From: Sphingomonas suaedae
GTDB taxonomy: Bacteria > Pseudomonadota > Alphaproteobacteria > Sphingomonadales > Sphingomonadaceae
NCBI RefSeq assembly: GCF_007833215.1
Contig: NZ_CP042239.1
Coordinates: 2,418,001 to 2,482,000 of the forward strand
Reading direction: 5' to 3'
Length of the DNA stretch: 64,000 nucleotides
Every line of letters starts with the position of its first letter. Positions within the stretch are counted from its first letter, which is position 1. The notes below the pieces were generated by a model. The model saw only the letters and a list, made by a program, of their open reading frames with translations. It was not told the origin of the DNA and made no database searches. Shown here piece after piece: positions 7,994 to 16,070 of this stretch. The position numbers and the translations under genes are program-made.

Positions 7994-8761
7994 TCAGGCC
8001 TTGGCAGTGGTCGCGACCGGCGGCGCCTTCGGCGCGGGCTTGGCGCCCTTGACGGCGGGACGGACGCGGCCGTCCGACGCCAGATAGCCGAGCACGTCGT
8101 TCGAGAAGCCGCTGAGGTCTTCGGCGATCGACTTGTTGCGGCGCTGGAGCCAGTTGTAGGCGAGCACTGCGGGAACCGCGACGACGAGGCCGAGCGCGGT
8201 CATGATCAGCGCTTCACCGACCGGGCCGGCAACGGTGCCGATCGACGCGTCGCCCGCCGCACCGATCTTGATCAGCGCGCGGAAGATGCCGACGACGGTA
8301 CCGAACAGACCGATGAACGGAGCCGTCGAACCGACGGTTGCGAGAAAAGCGAGACCGCTACCCAGCTGCGAGTTGATCGAGTCCTGCGAGCGCTGGAGCG
8401 AGCCGTGCAGCCAGTCATGCGCTTCGATCGGATCGGTCAGTTCCTTATACTGGTCCTGCGCCAGCAGCGCGTCGTCGACGATCTGGCGATAGGCCGAGTT
8501 CTTCTCGAGCTTCGCCGCGCCTTCGCGCAGGCTGCCCGACTGCCAGAACACGTTGCGCACGCGCTTATACTGGTTGAGCACCTTCTGCTGCTCGAACACC
8601 TTGGTGAACAGGATGTAGAGCGAGAAGAAGAGCATGCCGGTCAGGATGATGGCGGTGCTCCAGGCGATCACGCCGCCTTCGTTCATCGCATGGAGGATGT
8701 CGAAGTTCGCGGGAGACGCGGCCGGGGCAGCGGCACCGGCGGCGAGGATGGTGGTGAGCAT
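7994..8761 (-). CDS. exbB: MotA/TolQ/ExbB proton channel protein
   Basis: A 255-residue inner-membrane channel subunit. An N-terminal helix (about 29-52, WSTAIILTGMLFFSLYILF) is followed by a cytoplasmic loop and two helices; GLAFLATVGSTAPFIGLFGTVVGIF is the MotA/TolQ/ExbB signature. The C-terminus is Ala/Lys-rich. It is encoded between tonB and the two exbD genes and supplies energy to TonB-dependent receptors such as the one at 57.1-60.5 kb. Confidence 0.95.
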   Translation of the reverse strand: MLTTILAAGAAAPAASPANFDILHAMNEGGVIAWSTAIILTGMLFFSLYILFTKVFEQQKVLNQYKRVRNVFWQSGSLREGAAKLEKNSAYRQIVDDALLAQDQYKELTDPIEAHDWLHGSLQRSQDSINSQLGSGLAFLATVGSTAPFIGLFGTVVGIFRALIKIGAAGDASIGTVAGPVGEALIMTALGLVVAVPAVLAYNWLQRRNKSIAEDLSGFSNDVLGYLASDGRVRPAVKGAKPAPKAPPVATTAKA

Positions 8762-8838
8762 GTGCGGTTTCTTTCCCTTGAGATAAAGCGGATGTTGTTC
8801 AGGTCACCGGGTGGGCGCGCCTGGCGCGCCCGAACCCG

Positions 8839-9513
8839 TCAGTCTTCGAGCTGCCAGCGGAAGCGCAGCGACTTGGTGCTGGCGATCGGGTTGCCGGCTG
8901 CGTCCTTCGCTGGGGCATAGCGACCGCGACGGGTCACCAGGCTGCACGTCGCATTGTCGAGCGCGGACGATCCCGAGCCTGACGTGACGCGACACCCTTC
9001 GATCCGACCCTGGGTGTTGATCGTGAAGGTGATGCCAACCGATCCTTCGTCCCCTGCGCGGCGCGCGGCGGGCGGATAATCGTCGGGCGTGACCCACGAA
9101 CCCGGGTTGCCGCGTGCTGCCGCTGCCTGGCTGATGACAGGCGGGGGCGGCGGGGGCGGCGGCGCGGGCGGAGCCGGCGGCGCGGGCGGCGTCGGCGGCT
9201 GGCGGGGCGGGATCACGTCGGACAGGCTGATCGGCGGCGGGGGCGCCGGGACCTGAACGATCGGCTTCTGCACAACCACAGTGGTGGGCGGCGGCGGAAC
9301 CGGCGTGTCGGGCGGCGGCGGCGGCGGTGGAACTTCCTCGGGCGGAGGCGGAGGCTCGAGAACCTCGAAGACTTCCATCTCTTCCGCGGCTTCCTTGACA
9401 AATTTGTAGGCGAGCCCGGTTACAAATGCGTAACCGAGAATGGCGAGGATGACCGAGACGACAACGATCGCCACGATCCGACTGCCTCCTACATCACGAT
9501 CTGCGTAGGCCAT
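8839..9513 (-). CDS. tonB: TonB energy transducer
   Basis: A 224-residue protein with an N-terminal membrane anchor (residues about 11-34), a long Pro-rich periplasm-spanning region (about 47-130, many PPPP runs) and a C-terminal TonB domain (PPAARRAGDEGSVGITFTIN, then RVTSGSGSSALDNA). It connects the ExbBD motor to outer-membrane receptors. It is the first gene of the tonB-exbB-exbD-exbD unit. Confidence 0.95.
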   Translation of the reverse strand: MAYADRDVGGSRIVAIVVVSVILAILGYAFVTGLAYKFVKEAAEEMEVFEVLEPPPPPEEVPPPPPPPDTPVPPPPTTVVVQKPIVQVPAPPPPISLSDVIPPRQPPTPPAPPAPPAPPPPPPPPVISQAAAARGNPGSWVTPDDYPPAARRAGDEGSVGITFTINTQGRIEGCRVTSGSGSSALDNATCSLVTRRGRYAPAKDAAGNPIASTKSLRFRWQLED

Positions 9514-9638
9514 TCAGCAACTAAACTCCTTCGTTCGCCGCGCCGTTGCCCGGCACCTTGGCATCTTTATCGGCGTGGCTCGACCTGTCGGAAGCACGCG
9601 CTTCCGGTCCAAGTGCGGCGCGAGTCCTATCGCGGCGA

Positions 9639-9653
9639 TTTGCGTGACGCAAA
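9639..9653. promoter_or_regulatory. Perfect palindrome TTTGCGTGACGCAAA upstream of tonB
   Basis: A 15-bp palindrome with 7-bp arms lies in the 227-bp divergent gap between tonB (minus) and the secreted protein gene at 9741 (plus). A TATAAT hexamer at 9677-9682 downstream of it could serve the plus-strand gene. It does not resemble a Fur box. The regulator is unknown. Nothing else gene-like is seen in the gap. Confidence 0.45.
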
Positions 9654-9740
9654 CGCTTTGTCGGACGCAATAAACGTATAATCGGCGCGTGGCAGAAATA
9701 TTTCTGTATGCCGATGGGACAATCCGATAGGCTGTGCGCC

Positions 9741-10580
9741 ATGTTTCGGACCCGTATTGTTTTGCTTTCCGCCGCATTCTGTGCGGCTTCGCCTCATATG
9801 TTAACGCCGGTGGCGGCCCAGCGGATTGCCGAATCCGGCGTCGTGGTGCCGCGCTATGCGGAGGTCGCCGACCTGGTGCTCGGTTCGCCGGTCGTGGTCG
9901 ACGGACAGATTCGCAGCGCGGCGCGAATCAAGGGCGCGGAGGCGGCGGACGTCGCGCCGGGGCATGTCCGCTATTATGTCGAGGCGGACGTGCTGGCGCT
10001 GATTCGCGCCGGTTCGCCGATGCCCGCACGGATCGGCTATGTCGTCGATGTGCCACTAGACGCGCGCGGACGGGCACCCCGGCTCAACAAGCGGCGCGTG
10101 CTCGCCTTTGCCCGCCCCGTCGCGGGACGGCCGACAATGGTGCAGCTCACCACCCTCGATTCGCAGCGCGACTGGTCCGCGGAGCTGGACGCGATGGTTC
10201 GCCGTATCGTGCGCGAGGTGGTGGCGCCCGACGCGCCTCCGGCGGTCACCGGCCTCGGCAATGCCTTTCACGTTCCCGGCACATTGCCGGGCGAGGGGGA
10301 GACGCAGATCTTCGTCCAGACCGCGACCGGCGACCCGATTTCGCTGTCGATCCTGCGACGGCCGGGACAGGACCGGCGCTGGTCGGTCTCGCTGGGCGAG
10401 ATCGTCGATGAGGGCGCAGGCCCGCCGCCGCGCGACACCTTGCTGTGGTACCGGCTCGCCTGCGGCCTGCCGCGCACCCTGCCTGCCGAGAGCCTGTCAG
10501 CCGAGGATCCGGAGAATGCCCGCGTTGCGCGGGAGGATTACCGCTTCGTGCTCGACCAGCTGGGCAACTGCCGGGGTTAG
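9741..10580 (+). CDS. Secreted protein of unknown function
   Basis: A 279-residue protein with an N-terminal signal peptide (about residues 1-27, ending VAAQ). The rest is a soluble mixed sequence without a recognised motif. It contains two Cys near the C-terminus (LACGLP and LGNCRG) that could pair in the periplasm. The ATG at 9741 is chosen because it begins directly with the signal peptide; an earlier in-frame start at 9708 would bury it. It is divergent from tonB. Confidence 0.7.
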   Translation: MFRTRIVLLSAAFCAASPHMLTPVAAQRIAESGVVVPRYAEVADLVLGSPVVVDGQIRSAARIKGAEAADVAPGHVRYYVEADVLALIRAGSPMPARIGYVVDVPLDARGRAPRLNKRRVLAFARPVAGRPTMVQLTTLDSQRDWSAELDAMVRRIVREVVAPDAPPAVTGLGNAFHVPGTLPGEGETQIFVQTATGDPISLSILRRPGQDRRWSVSLGEIVDEGAGPPPRDTLLWYRLACGLPRTLPAESLSAEDPENARVAREDYRFVLDQLGNCRG

Positions 10581-10629
10581 GGCGTTCGTATTGCGACCGT
10601 CGGGCGTTTTATCTGACTCGCTCTCCGGT

Positions 10630-10711
10630 CGTTTGCCCTGGGCTTGTCGAAGGGCTGTACCCGGTCGTCACTGAGCGCGGGATCGGTGCTTCGCCAGGCT
10701 CAGCACAAACG
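10630..10711. repeat. REP-like inverted repeat, second copy
   Basis: CGTTTGCCCTGGGCTTGTCGAAGG at 10630 is mirrored by GTGCTTCGCCAGGCTCAGCACAAACG ending at 10711. It matches the family seen at 5498-5578, with arms swapped (the GTGC-type arm is on the right here). It fills most of the gap between two convergent genes. Confidence 0.6.
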
Positions 10712-10775
10712 GCACACTGAGTTGGGTTTGTGGCCGGGCGGGGAGCGGGCAGGTGCCGGCCTGGTCTGCGCCGAA

Positions 10776-11147
10776 CTATTTCCGGTGGCGCACCATGCGG
10801 ATGCCGATCTTCTCATCCGCTTCGGCTATGGCGAGCTTGACGATCTCCACCTCGACACGGCTGATCCGCGCGTCGCCGGTCATGAGCGTTTCCACGATAT
10901 GGTCGGCAACGCCCTCGATCAGGGTGAAATGCACGCCGGGCGGCAGCGCGCCGGTCGCAGCGTGTTTGAGATCGAGATAGGATTTCGACGCGCTGAGCGG
11001 CGTATCGGGAGCGAACTGGTCGATCGGGAGCAGATCGACGGTGATCGAGATGCGCAGCGGCTGGGGCAGGTGCGTCTCTTCGGAATAGACGCCGGTGAGG
11101 ACCTGGACTTCGAGATCGCGAACCTGAAGCTGAAGAAGATCGTGCAA
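10776..11147 (-). CDS. folB: Dihydroneopterin aldolase
   Basis: About 123 residues, the usual FolB length. FolB converts 7,8-dihydroneopterin to 6-hydroxymethyl-7,8-dihydropterin in folate synthesis. Recognisable segments are LTGVYSEETHLPQPLRISI near the N-terminus and HFTLIEGVADHIVETL, where the family has its conserved Glu. The start is uncertain: TTG at 11147, with GGAAGG 10 bp upstream, gives the family length, while a GTG at 11225 would add 26 residues not expected in FolB. Confidence 0.85.
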   Translation of the reverse strand: MHDLLQLQVRDLEVQVLTGVYSEETHLPQPLRISITVDLLPIDQFAPDTPLSASKSYLDLKHAATGALPPGVHFTLIEGVADHIVETLMTGDARISRVEVEIVKLAIAEADEKIGIRMVRHRK

Positions 11148-11315
11148 CGAACCATGCCCTTCCGGCGAAAATTGATCGCGCGCCCATAGCAGAACGCGCG
11201 GCGGCGGAAAGCCTTGTGCCGGCACACGCGCGCCGATTCGGCTTTGCGCGATGGCGACCGCCCGCTAAAGGCGCGCGCCCGGCATTGCGTTGCCGGATGG
11301 CTGGAGACCCGCCGC

Positions 11316-11855
11316 GTGTTCGAGCTTGCCCCCCTGTCCGCTGTCCCCGCCGATGCGGTCGAGCGCCTGCTCGACGCGGCGTTCGGCGCCGACCGGCATG
11401 GCCGCACCGCCTATCGCGTGCGCGACGGGGTCGATGCCGAGGCCGGTCTGTGCTTCGCCGCAGTCGCGGGCGATGCGTTGGTCGGCAGCATCCAGTGCTG
11501 GCCGGTGGCGCTGCACGGGGATGACGGCAGCGAGACGCCGATGGTGATGGTCGGCCCGGTCGCGGTATCACCCGCACACCAGAATATCGGCATCGGCCGC
11601 GCGCTGATGTGGCGTGCGATCCGCCGCGCGGGCGGCGAGGAGGGCGTCACGCGGATCGACGGCGGGGAGGCGCTGATGCTGATCGGCGACCCCGATTATT
11701 ACGACCAGTTCGGGTTCGACGCGAGCCATACGACCGACTGGCGGCTTCCGGGGCCGTTCGAGCGGCACCGTCTGCTCGCGCGGGGTGTGGTGCCGGACGT
11801 TGCGGGGCTGGTCGGCCCGCGTCGCCCCTTTGCTCAGAGGTCGAAAAGCGCTTAA
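11316..11855 (+). CDS. GNAT family N-acetyltransferase
   Basis: A 179-residue single-domain acetyltransferase. The acetyl-CoA binding region is visible as MVGPVAVSPAHQNIGIGRALM (about residues 77-97), with the Q/RxxGxG/A loop as QNIGIG. The C-terminal ALMLIGDPDYYDQFGF resembles the YhbS-like subgroup. Substrate is unknown. A GTG start at 11316 is preferred because GGAG precedes it by 9 bp and upstream residues do not resemble the family. Confidence 0.8.
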   Translation: MFELAPLSAVPADAVERLLDAAFGADRHGRTAYRVRDGVDAEAGLCFAAVAGDALVGSIQCWPVALHGDDGSETPMVMVGPVAVSPAHQNIGIGRALMWRAIRRAGGEEGVTRIDGGEALMLIGDPDYYDQFGFDASHTTDWRLPGPFERHRLLARGVVPDVAGLVGPRRPFAQRSKSA

Positions 11856-11865
11856 CGCCAAAGCC

Positions 11866-12429
11866 ATGCCGATGACGCCCCCGCCCGACCTTGCCAGCCT
11901 GTCGCTCGCCGAGATCGCGCGACTGGCCGAGGCGCAGAAACTGCCGCCGGTCGAAAGCTGGAACCCGGCACATTGCGGGCATAGCGACATGCGGATCGCG
12001 CGCGACGGGACCTGGTATCATCAGGGGTCGCCGATCGGGCGCGAGGCGATGGTGCGGTTGTTCGCATCGATCCTGCGGCGCGAGGCCGATGGCCGCCACG
12101 TGCTGGTGACCCCCGTCGAGAAGCTCGACATCGACGTCGAGGACGCCCCCTTTCTGGCGGTCGAGATGAAGCGCGAGGGCGCAGGCGCGACCGCAAGGCT
12201 GGCGTTCCGACTGAATACCGGGGATCTCGTTGCCGCCGGGCCGGATCATCCCATACGCTTCGAGGAGCGCGAAGATGGCCCCCACCCCTATCTGCGGGTT
12301 CGCGCGGGGCTGGAGGCGCTGATCGCACGCCCGGTCTATTATGAGCTCGCCACGCTCGCCCTCGACAATGGCTCCGATCCACCGGGCATCTGGAGCAACG
12401 GCGCGTTCTTTCCGATCGCGCCGGCATGA
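11866..12429 (+). CDS. DUF1285 domain protein
   Basis: A 187-residue protein matching DUF1285: GTWYHQGSPIGREAMVRLFASILRR is the typical centre, and VYYELATLALD lies near the C-terminus. No catalytic function is established for the family. It begins 10 bp after the GNAT gene and overlaps the Nudix gene by 4 bp (ATGA), so GNAT-DUF1285-Nudix-cca is probably one operon. Confidence 0.8.
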   Translation: MPMTPPPDLASLSLAEIARLAEAQKLPPVESWNPAHCGHSDMRIARDGTWYHQGSPIGREAMVRLFASILRREADGRHVLVTPVEKLDIDVEDAPFLAVEMKREGAGATARLAFRLNTGDLVAAGPDHPIRFEEREDGPHPYLRVRAGLEALIARPVYYELATLALDNGSDPPGIWSNGAFFPIAPA

Positions 12430-13040
12430 CGCTGGCCGACCGACTGCGTACCGCGCTCGATGCCGAGCATGAGACCGCGCCGGTCCTGCTGGCGGGCGAC
12501 GAGCGGGACCCCGGGCCGGAAGCGAATGGCGTGCCGACCCCGGCCGCAGTGCTGGTCGCGGTGACCGACCGCGCCGAGCCGGGGCTGATCCTGACCCAGC
12601 GCACCGATACGCTGCGCCGCCATGCCGGCCAGATCGCCTTTCCCGGCGGGCGGATCGATCCGCAGGACGATGGCGCGATCGCCGCCGCACTGCGCGAGGC
12701 TGAGGAGGAGATCGGCCTTGCCCGCGATGCGGTGCAGCTGGTCGGCACCGCCGACCGCTACCGCACCGTCACCGGGTTCGAGGTTCAGCCGGTGCTGGGA
12801 GTGATCCCGCCGGACCTGGCGCTTCGCCCGCAGCCGGAGGAGGTGGCGGCGATCTTCGAAGCGCCGCTCGCCTATCTGCTCGACCCCGCAAATCATGTCG
12901 AGGCGAGCGTCGAATGGCAGGGACGCGAGCGGCATTATTACGAGATCATGTGGCAGGACTTTAGGATCTGGGGGGCGACGGCGGCGATGCTGGTCAATCT
13001 GTCGCGGCGGCTGCGCCTGAGCGATTGGGGGTCGGCATGA
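12426..13040 (+). CDS. Nudix hydrolase, CoA pyrophosphatase-like
   Basis: A 204-residue Nudix protein. The Nudix box starts GGRIDPQDDGAIAAALRE and ends EAEEEIGL (residues about 74-98), with Asp at the usual first Glu position. QRTDTLRRHAGQIAFPGG just before it matches the UPF0035-type extension of CoA pyrophosphatases (NudL-like), which cleave CoA to 3',5'-ADP and phosphopantetheine. Substrate is inferred from that motif. It overlaps both neighbours by ATGA. Confidence 0.85.
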   Translation: MTLADRLRTALDAEHETAPVLLAGDERDPGPEANGVPTPAAVLVAVTDRAEPGLILTQRTDTLRRHAGQIAFPGGRIDPQDDGAIAAALREAEEEIGLARDAVQLVGTADRYRTVTGFEVQPVLGVIPPDLALRPQPEEVAAIFEAPLAYLLDPANHVEASVEWQGRERHYYEIMWQDFRIWGATAAMLVNLSRRLRLSDWGSA

Positions 13041-14245
13041 GGCTCCCCGCCGCCGACTGGCGCGCGCGTCCCGGCCTGGACCGGCTGACGGCAGCATTGG
13101 GCGATGGCAATGCGCGGTTCGTGGGCGGCGCGGTGCGCGACACGCTGCTCGGCATCGCCGTCTCCGACGTGGATATCGCCACGCCGCTCGATCCACAGGA
13201 GGTGATGCGGCAGCTTGAGGCTGCGGGCATCAAAGCCGTCCCCACCGGTATCGCCCATGGCACGATCACCGCGGTCAGCAGCGGCACGGTGGTCGAGGTA
13301 ACGACATTGCGCCGCGACGTTTCCACCGACGGGCGCCGCGCCACGGTCGCCTTTACCGACGACTGGCGCGAGGATGCGGCGCGGCGCGACTTCACGATCA
13401 ACGCGCTCTATGCCGACCCTGTGACGGGCGAGATCTTCGACTATTTCGGCGGCCTCGCCGATCTCGAGGCGCGCCATGTCCGCTTCATCGGCGATCCGTT
13501 GCAGCGCATTGCCGAGGATCATCTGCGCATCCTGCGCTTCTTCCGCTTCCTGGCGCGGTTCGGAGACACGCCCGACCCGGCATCGCTCGACGCCTGTACC
13601 GCGCGCGCCAACGACCTCATGGCGCTCTCACGCGAGCGGATCGCTGACGAGCTGCTCAAGCTGCTGGTCGCGCGCGATGCGGTGCGGATCGTCGCGCTGA
13701 TGGTGGAGCGGGGGATCTTCCGCCCGGTATTGCCCGAGATCACTGCGGACGGCGTCGCGCGGATGGCGGCGCTGGCGGCGCTGGAGGCGGCGACCGGGAT
13801 CGGCGCCGACCCGATCCGCCGGCTCGCCGCGCTGCTGCCGCGCGATCCGGCGCTGGGCGAACAGGTCGCCGCGCGGCTCAAACTCTCCAATGTCCAACGC
13901 AAGCGCACCGGGTCCGCGCTCATCGATCCGGCAGAGAACCCGGAATCGCTGGCCTATCGGGCGGGGCGCGAAGCGGCGATCGACCGGATCGCGCTGACGC
14001 CCGGACTGAGCGAAGAGGAGCGCCGCGCCGCGCTGATCCATCTGCGCGACTGGGTGGTGCCGATTTTGCCCATGTCGGGCGGCGCTTTGATCGCGCGCGG
14101 GCTTTCAAAAGGTCCCGAAGTCGCGCGGGCGCTGAGGCAAATCGAGGAACGCTGGATCGCCGAGCGCTTTCCCGATGCGGCGCGAGCGGGCGACATCGCG
14201 GATGAGGTGGTGGCTCAGGCGTTGCGTTCGGACAGCAGCGCGTAA
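13037..14245 (+). CDS. cca: CCA tRNA nucleotidyltransferase / poly(A) polymerase family
   Basis: A 402-residue class II nucleotidyltransferase that adds or repairs the CCA end of tRNAs. The head contains FVGGAVRDTLLG, SDVDIATPL with the metal-binding DxD, and RRDFTINALYAD (about residues 112-123); RILRFFRFLARFG follows. The start at 13037 overlaps the Nudix stop (ATGA). The last 31 bp overlap the 3' end of the convergent GGDEF-EAL gene. The organism encodes CCA in at least the tRNA at 24701, so repair is one likely role. Confidence 0.93.
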   Translation: MRLPAADWRARPGLDRLTAALGDGNARFVGGAVRDTLLGIAVSDVDIATPLDPQEVMRQLEAAGIKAVPTGIAHGTITAVSSGTVVEVTTLRRDVSTDGRRATVAFTDDWREDAARRDFTINALYADPVTGEIFDYFGGLADLEARHVRFIGDPLQRIAEDHLRILRFFRFLARFGDTPDPASLDACTARANDLMALSRERIADELLKLLVARDAVRIVALMVERGIFRPVLPEITADGVARMAALAALEAATGIGADPIRRLAALLPRDPALGEQVAARLKLSNVQRKRTGSALIDPAENPESLAYRAGREAAIDRIALTPGLSEEERRAALIHLRDWVVPILPMSGGALIARGLSKGPEVARALRQIEERWIAERFPDAARAGDIADEVVAQALRSDSSA

Positions 14246-15948
14246 GCCTCTTCGCCGCTCAGCGGACGCGAATAGAGAAAGCCCTGACCATAGTTGCAGC
14301 CGAGCGCGGCGAGCGTCTGGGCGAGCTCGTTGGTCTCGATCCCCTCCGCCGTGGTCTGCATCCCCAGCGCCTGGGCAAGGCTGAGGATCGCGCGGACGAT
14401 CGCCACCTTGTCGCGGTCGGCGAGCATCCCCGACACGAAGCTGCGGTCGATCTTCAGCACGTCGATCGGCAGCTTCTGAAGATAGGCGAGGTTGGAATAG
14501 CCGGTGCCGAAATCGTCCATCGCCAGCGTCGTGCCGAGCGCTTTGAGCGCGTGCATCGTCCGCGCGATGCGGTCGGGATCGGTGACCAGTGCGCTTTCGG
14601 TGAGTTCGAGCGTGATCTTGCGTCCGTCGACGCCATTTGCCGCCAGCGCCGCCTCCACCATCGGCGCGATCTGGTCGCGCTGAAGCTGAATTGCGGACAG
14701 GTTGACCGCGACCTTGGCGCCGCAATCGCCGCCCGCCAGCCGGTCCCATTGCGCGACCGTGCGCGCAGCCTCGTGCATCGCCCAGCGGCCCAGCGGAACG
14801 ATCAGCCCCGATTCCTCGGCAACCGGTATGAACTCGACCGGGGACAGCGCGACGCCCTGTTCGGTGGTCCAGCGCGCCAGCGCCTCGAACGAAACGATCC
14901 GGCCGGTAGCGAGATCGCAGATCGGCTGGAAGTTGAGCGACAGGGCGCCATTGTCGATCGCGCGCCGCAATTCGGTTTCGATGCTGAATTCCTGGCGGAC
15001 GACATCGAAGGCGCGGGTCTGATAGACTTCGGTCCGGCCCGACGCCTTGCTGCGCTTCATCGCGAATTGCGCGTGACGGATCAGCTCCTCGGCATCGTCA
15101 TGCCCGCCTTCGCCGATCGCAATACCGATCGCGCAATCGACCCTGATCTCGAAGTCCGAAAGGCGGAACGGCGTGGTCAGCGCATTCTGGATACGCTTGG
15201 CGACATGGAGCGCGTCCTGAAGCCCGTCATCGAGTTCGAGACGGATCGCGAACTCGTCGCCGCCGGTCCGCGCGAGGACATCATGGCCGCGCAGTGCGCC
15301 CTTGACCCGGCGCGCGACCGAGATCAGCAACTCGTCGCCCGCCAGACCGCCCATGCACGCATTGATCCGGCTGAATCGGTCGAGATTGATGATCAGGATC
15401 GCGAACTTGTCGACGCCAACGCGCTCGATCTCATTTTCCAGATCCTCGCCAAAGCCTGCCCTGTTAGGCAGACCGGTGAGGCTGTCGGTCAACATCTCGC
15501 GGCGCAGGCTGCGCTGAGTCCGCAGTTCGGAGGTGTGATCGACGAGCGTGACGAGGCAGCGATTCCCGCGCTTTTCGGTGCTGCGTCGCGCCAGCCTTAC
15601 CCGGAAGAAACGGGCATCGACCGCGTCGCCCAATTCCCAGTCGAACTCGCTTTCGGTCGCGTCCGACTGGAGAAATTCGGCAATCCGGTCGCCGAGCAAC
15701 CCGATCACCGGAGATTGATCGACCGTCGTGCCGAGGCCCGCGAGCCGGAAGGGGCGGTTCACCGTTTCGAAGCAGAAGCGGCCGTTTTGCCGTTCGACGA
15801 TCGCAGCCGGGATCGGAAGCAGGTTGAGGGCCTGCGCCGTGCTTGCCGGGCCAAGCGTCAGCGCTGCACACACGCGCCCGGTCTCGCCTGCGGGCAAGGC
15901 GGGCGCGGGGGCGGACTTATCCTTGCGGCGGCGGCGCGACAGAAACAT
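14215..15948 (-). CDS. GGDEF-EAL cyclic di-GMP protein with PAS-like N-terminus
   Basis: A 577-residue protein. The N-terminal about 150 residues resemble a PAS sensor (PIPAAIVERQNGRFCF, then VDHTSELRTQRSLRREML). A GGDEF domain with an intact ARTGGDEFAIRLE motif follows. The C-terminal EAL domain contains SFEALARW, AEESGLIVPLG, and DDFGTGYSNLAYL. Both synthesis and degradation motifs look intact, so its net effect cannot be told from sequence. No transmembrane segments are seen. It overlaps cca tail to tail by 31 bp. Confidence 0.92.
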   Translation of the reverse strand: MFLSRRRRKDKSAPAPALPAGETGRVCAALTLGPASTAQALNLLPIPAAIVERQNGRFCFETVNRPFRLAGLGTTVDQSPVIGLLGDRIAEFLQSDATESEFDWELGDAVDARFFRVRLARRSTEKRGNRCLVTLVDHTSELRTQRSLRREMLTDSLTGLPNRAGFGEDLENEIERVGVDKFAILIINLDRFSRINACMGGLAGDELLISVARRVKGALRGHDVLARTGGDEFAIRLELDDGLQDALHVAKRIQNALTTPFRLSDFEIRVDCAIGIAIGEGGHDDAEELIRHAQFAMKRSKASGRTEVYQTRAFDVVRQEFSIETELRRAIDNGALSLNFQPICDLATGRIVSFEALARWTTEQGVALSPVEFIPVAEESGLIVPLGRWAMHEAARTVAQWDRLAGGDCGAKVAVNLSAIQLQRDQIAPMVEAALAANGVDGRKITLELTESALVTDPDRIARTMHALKALGTTLAMDDFGTGYSNLAYLQKLPIDVLKIDRSFVSGMLADRDKVAIVRAILSLAQALGMQTTAEGIETNELAQTLAALGCNYGQGFLYSRPLSGEEAYALLSERNA

Positions 15949-16070
15949 CGCTCCCGCATTAGGGACATTTGGTTAAGCGCGACTAAAGGCGTTGCGTAAT
16001 TCTACGCAGTCGACGCGTGGTTGGGATTTTCAGCCCGGGCTGGACCGGCACCGGCTGGCTCAAAACGCCT

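Noticed and set aside
9120..9360. Tandem GGC/GGCGGC repeats as a possible repeat array
   Set aside because: They are the codons of the Pro-rich region of TonB and need no other explanation.
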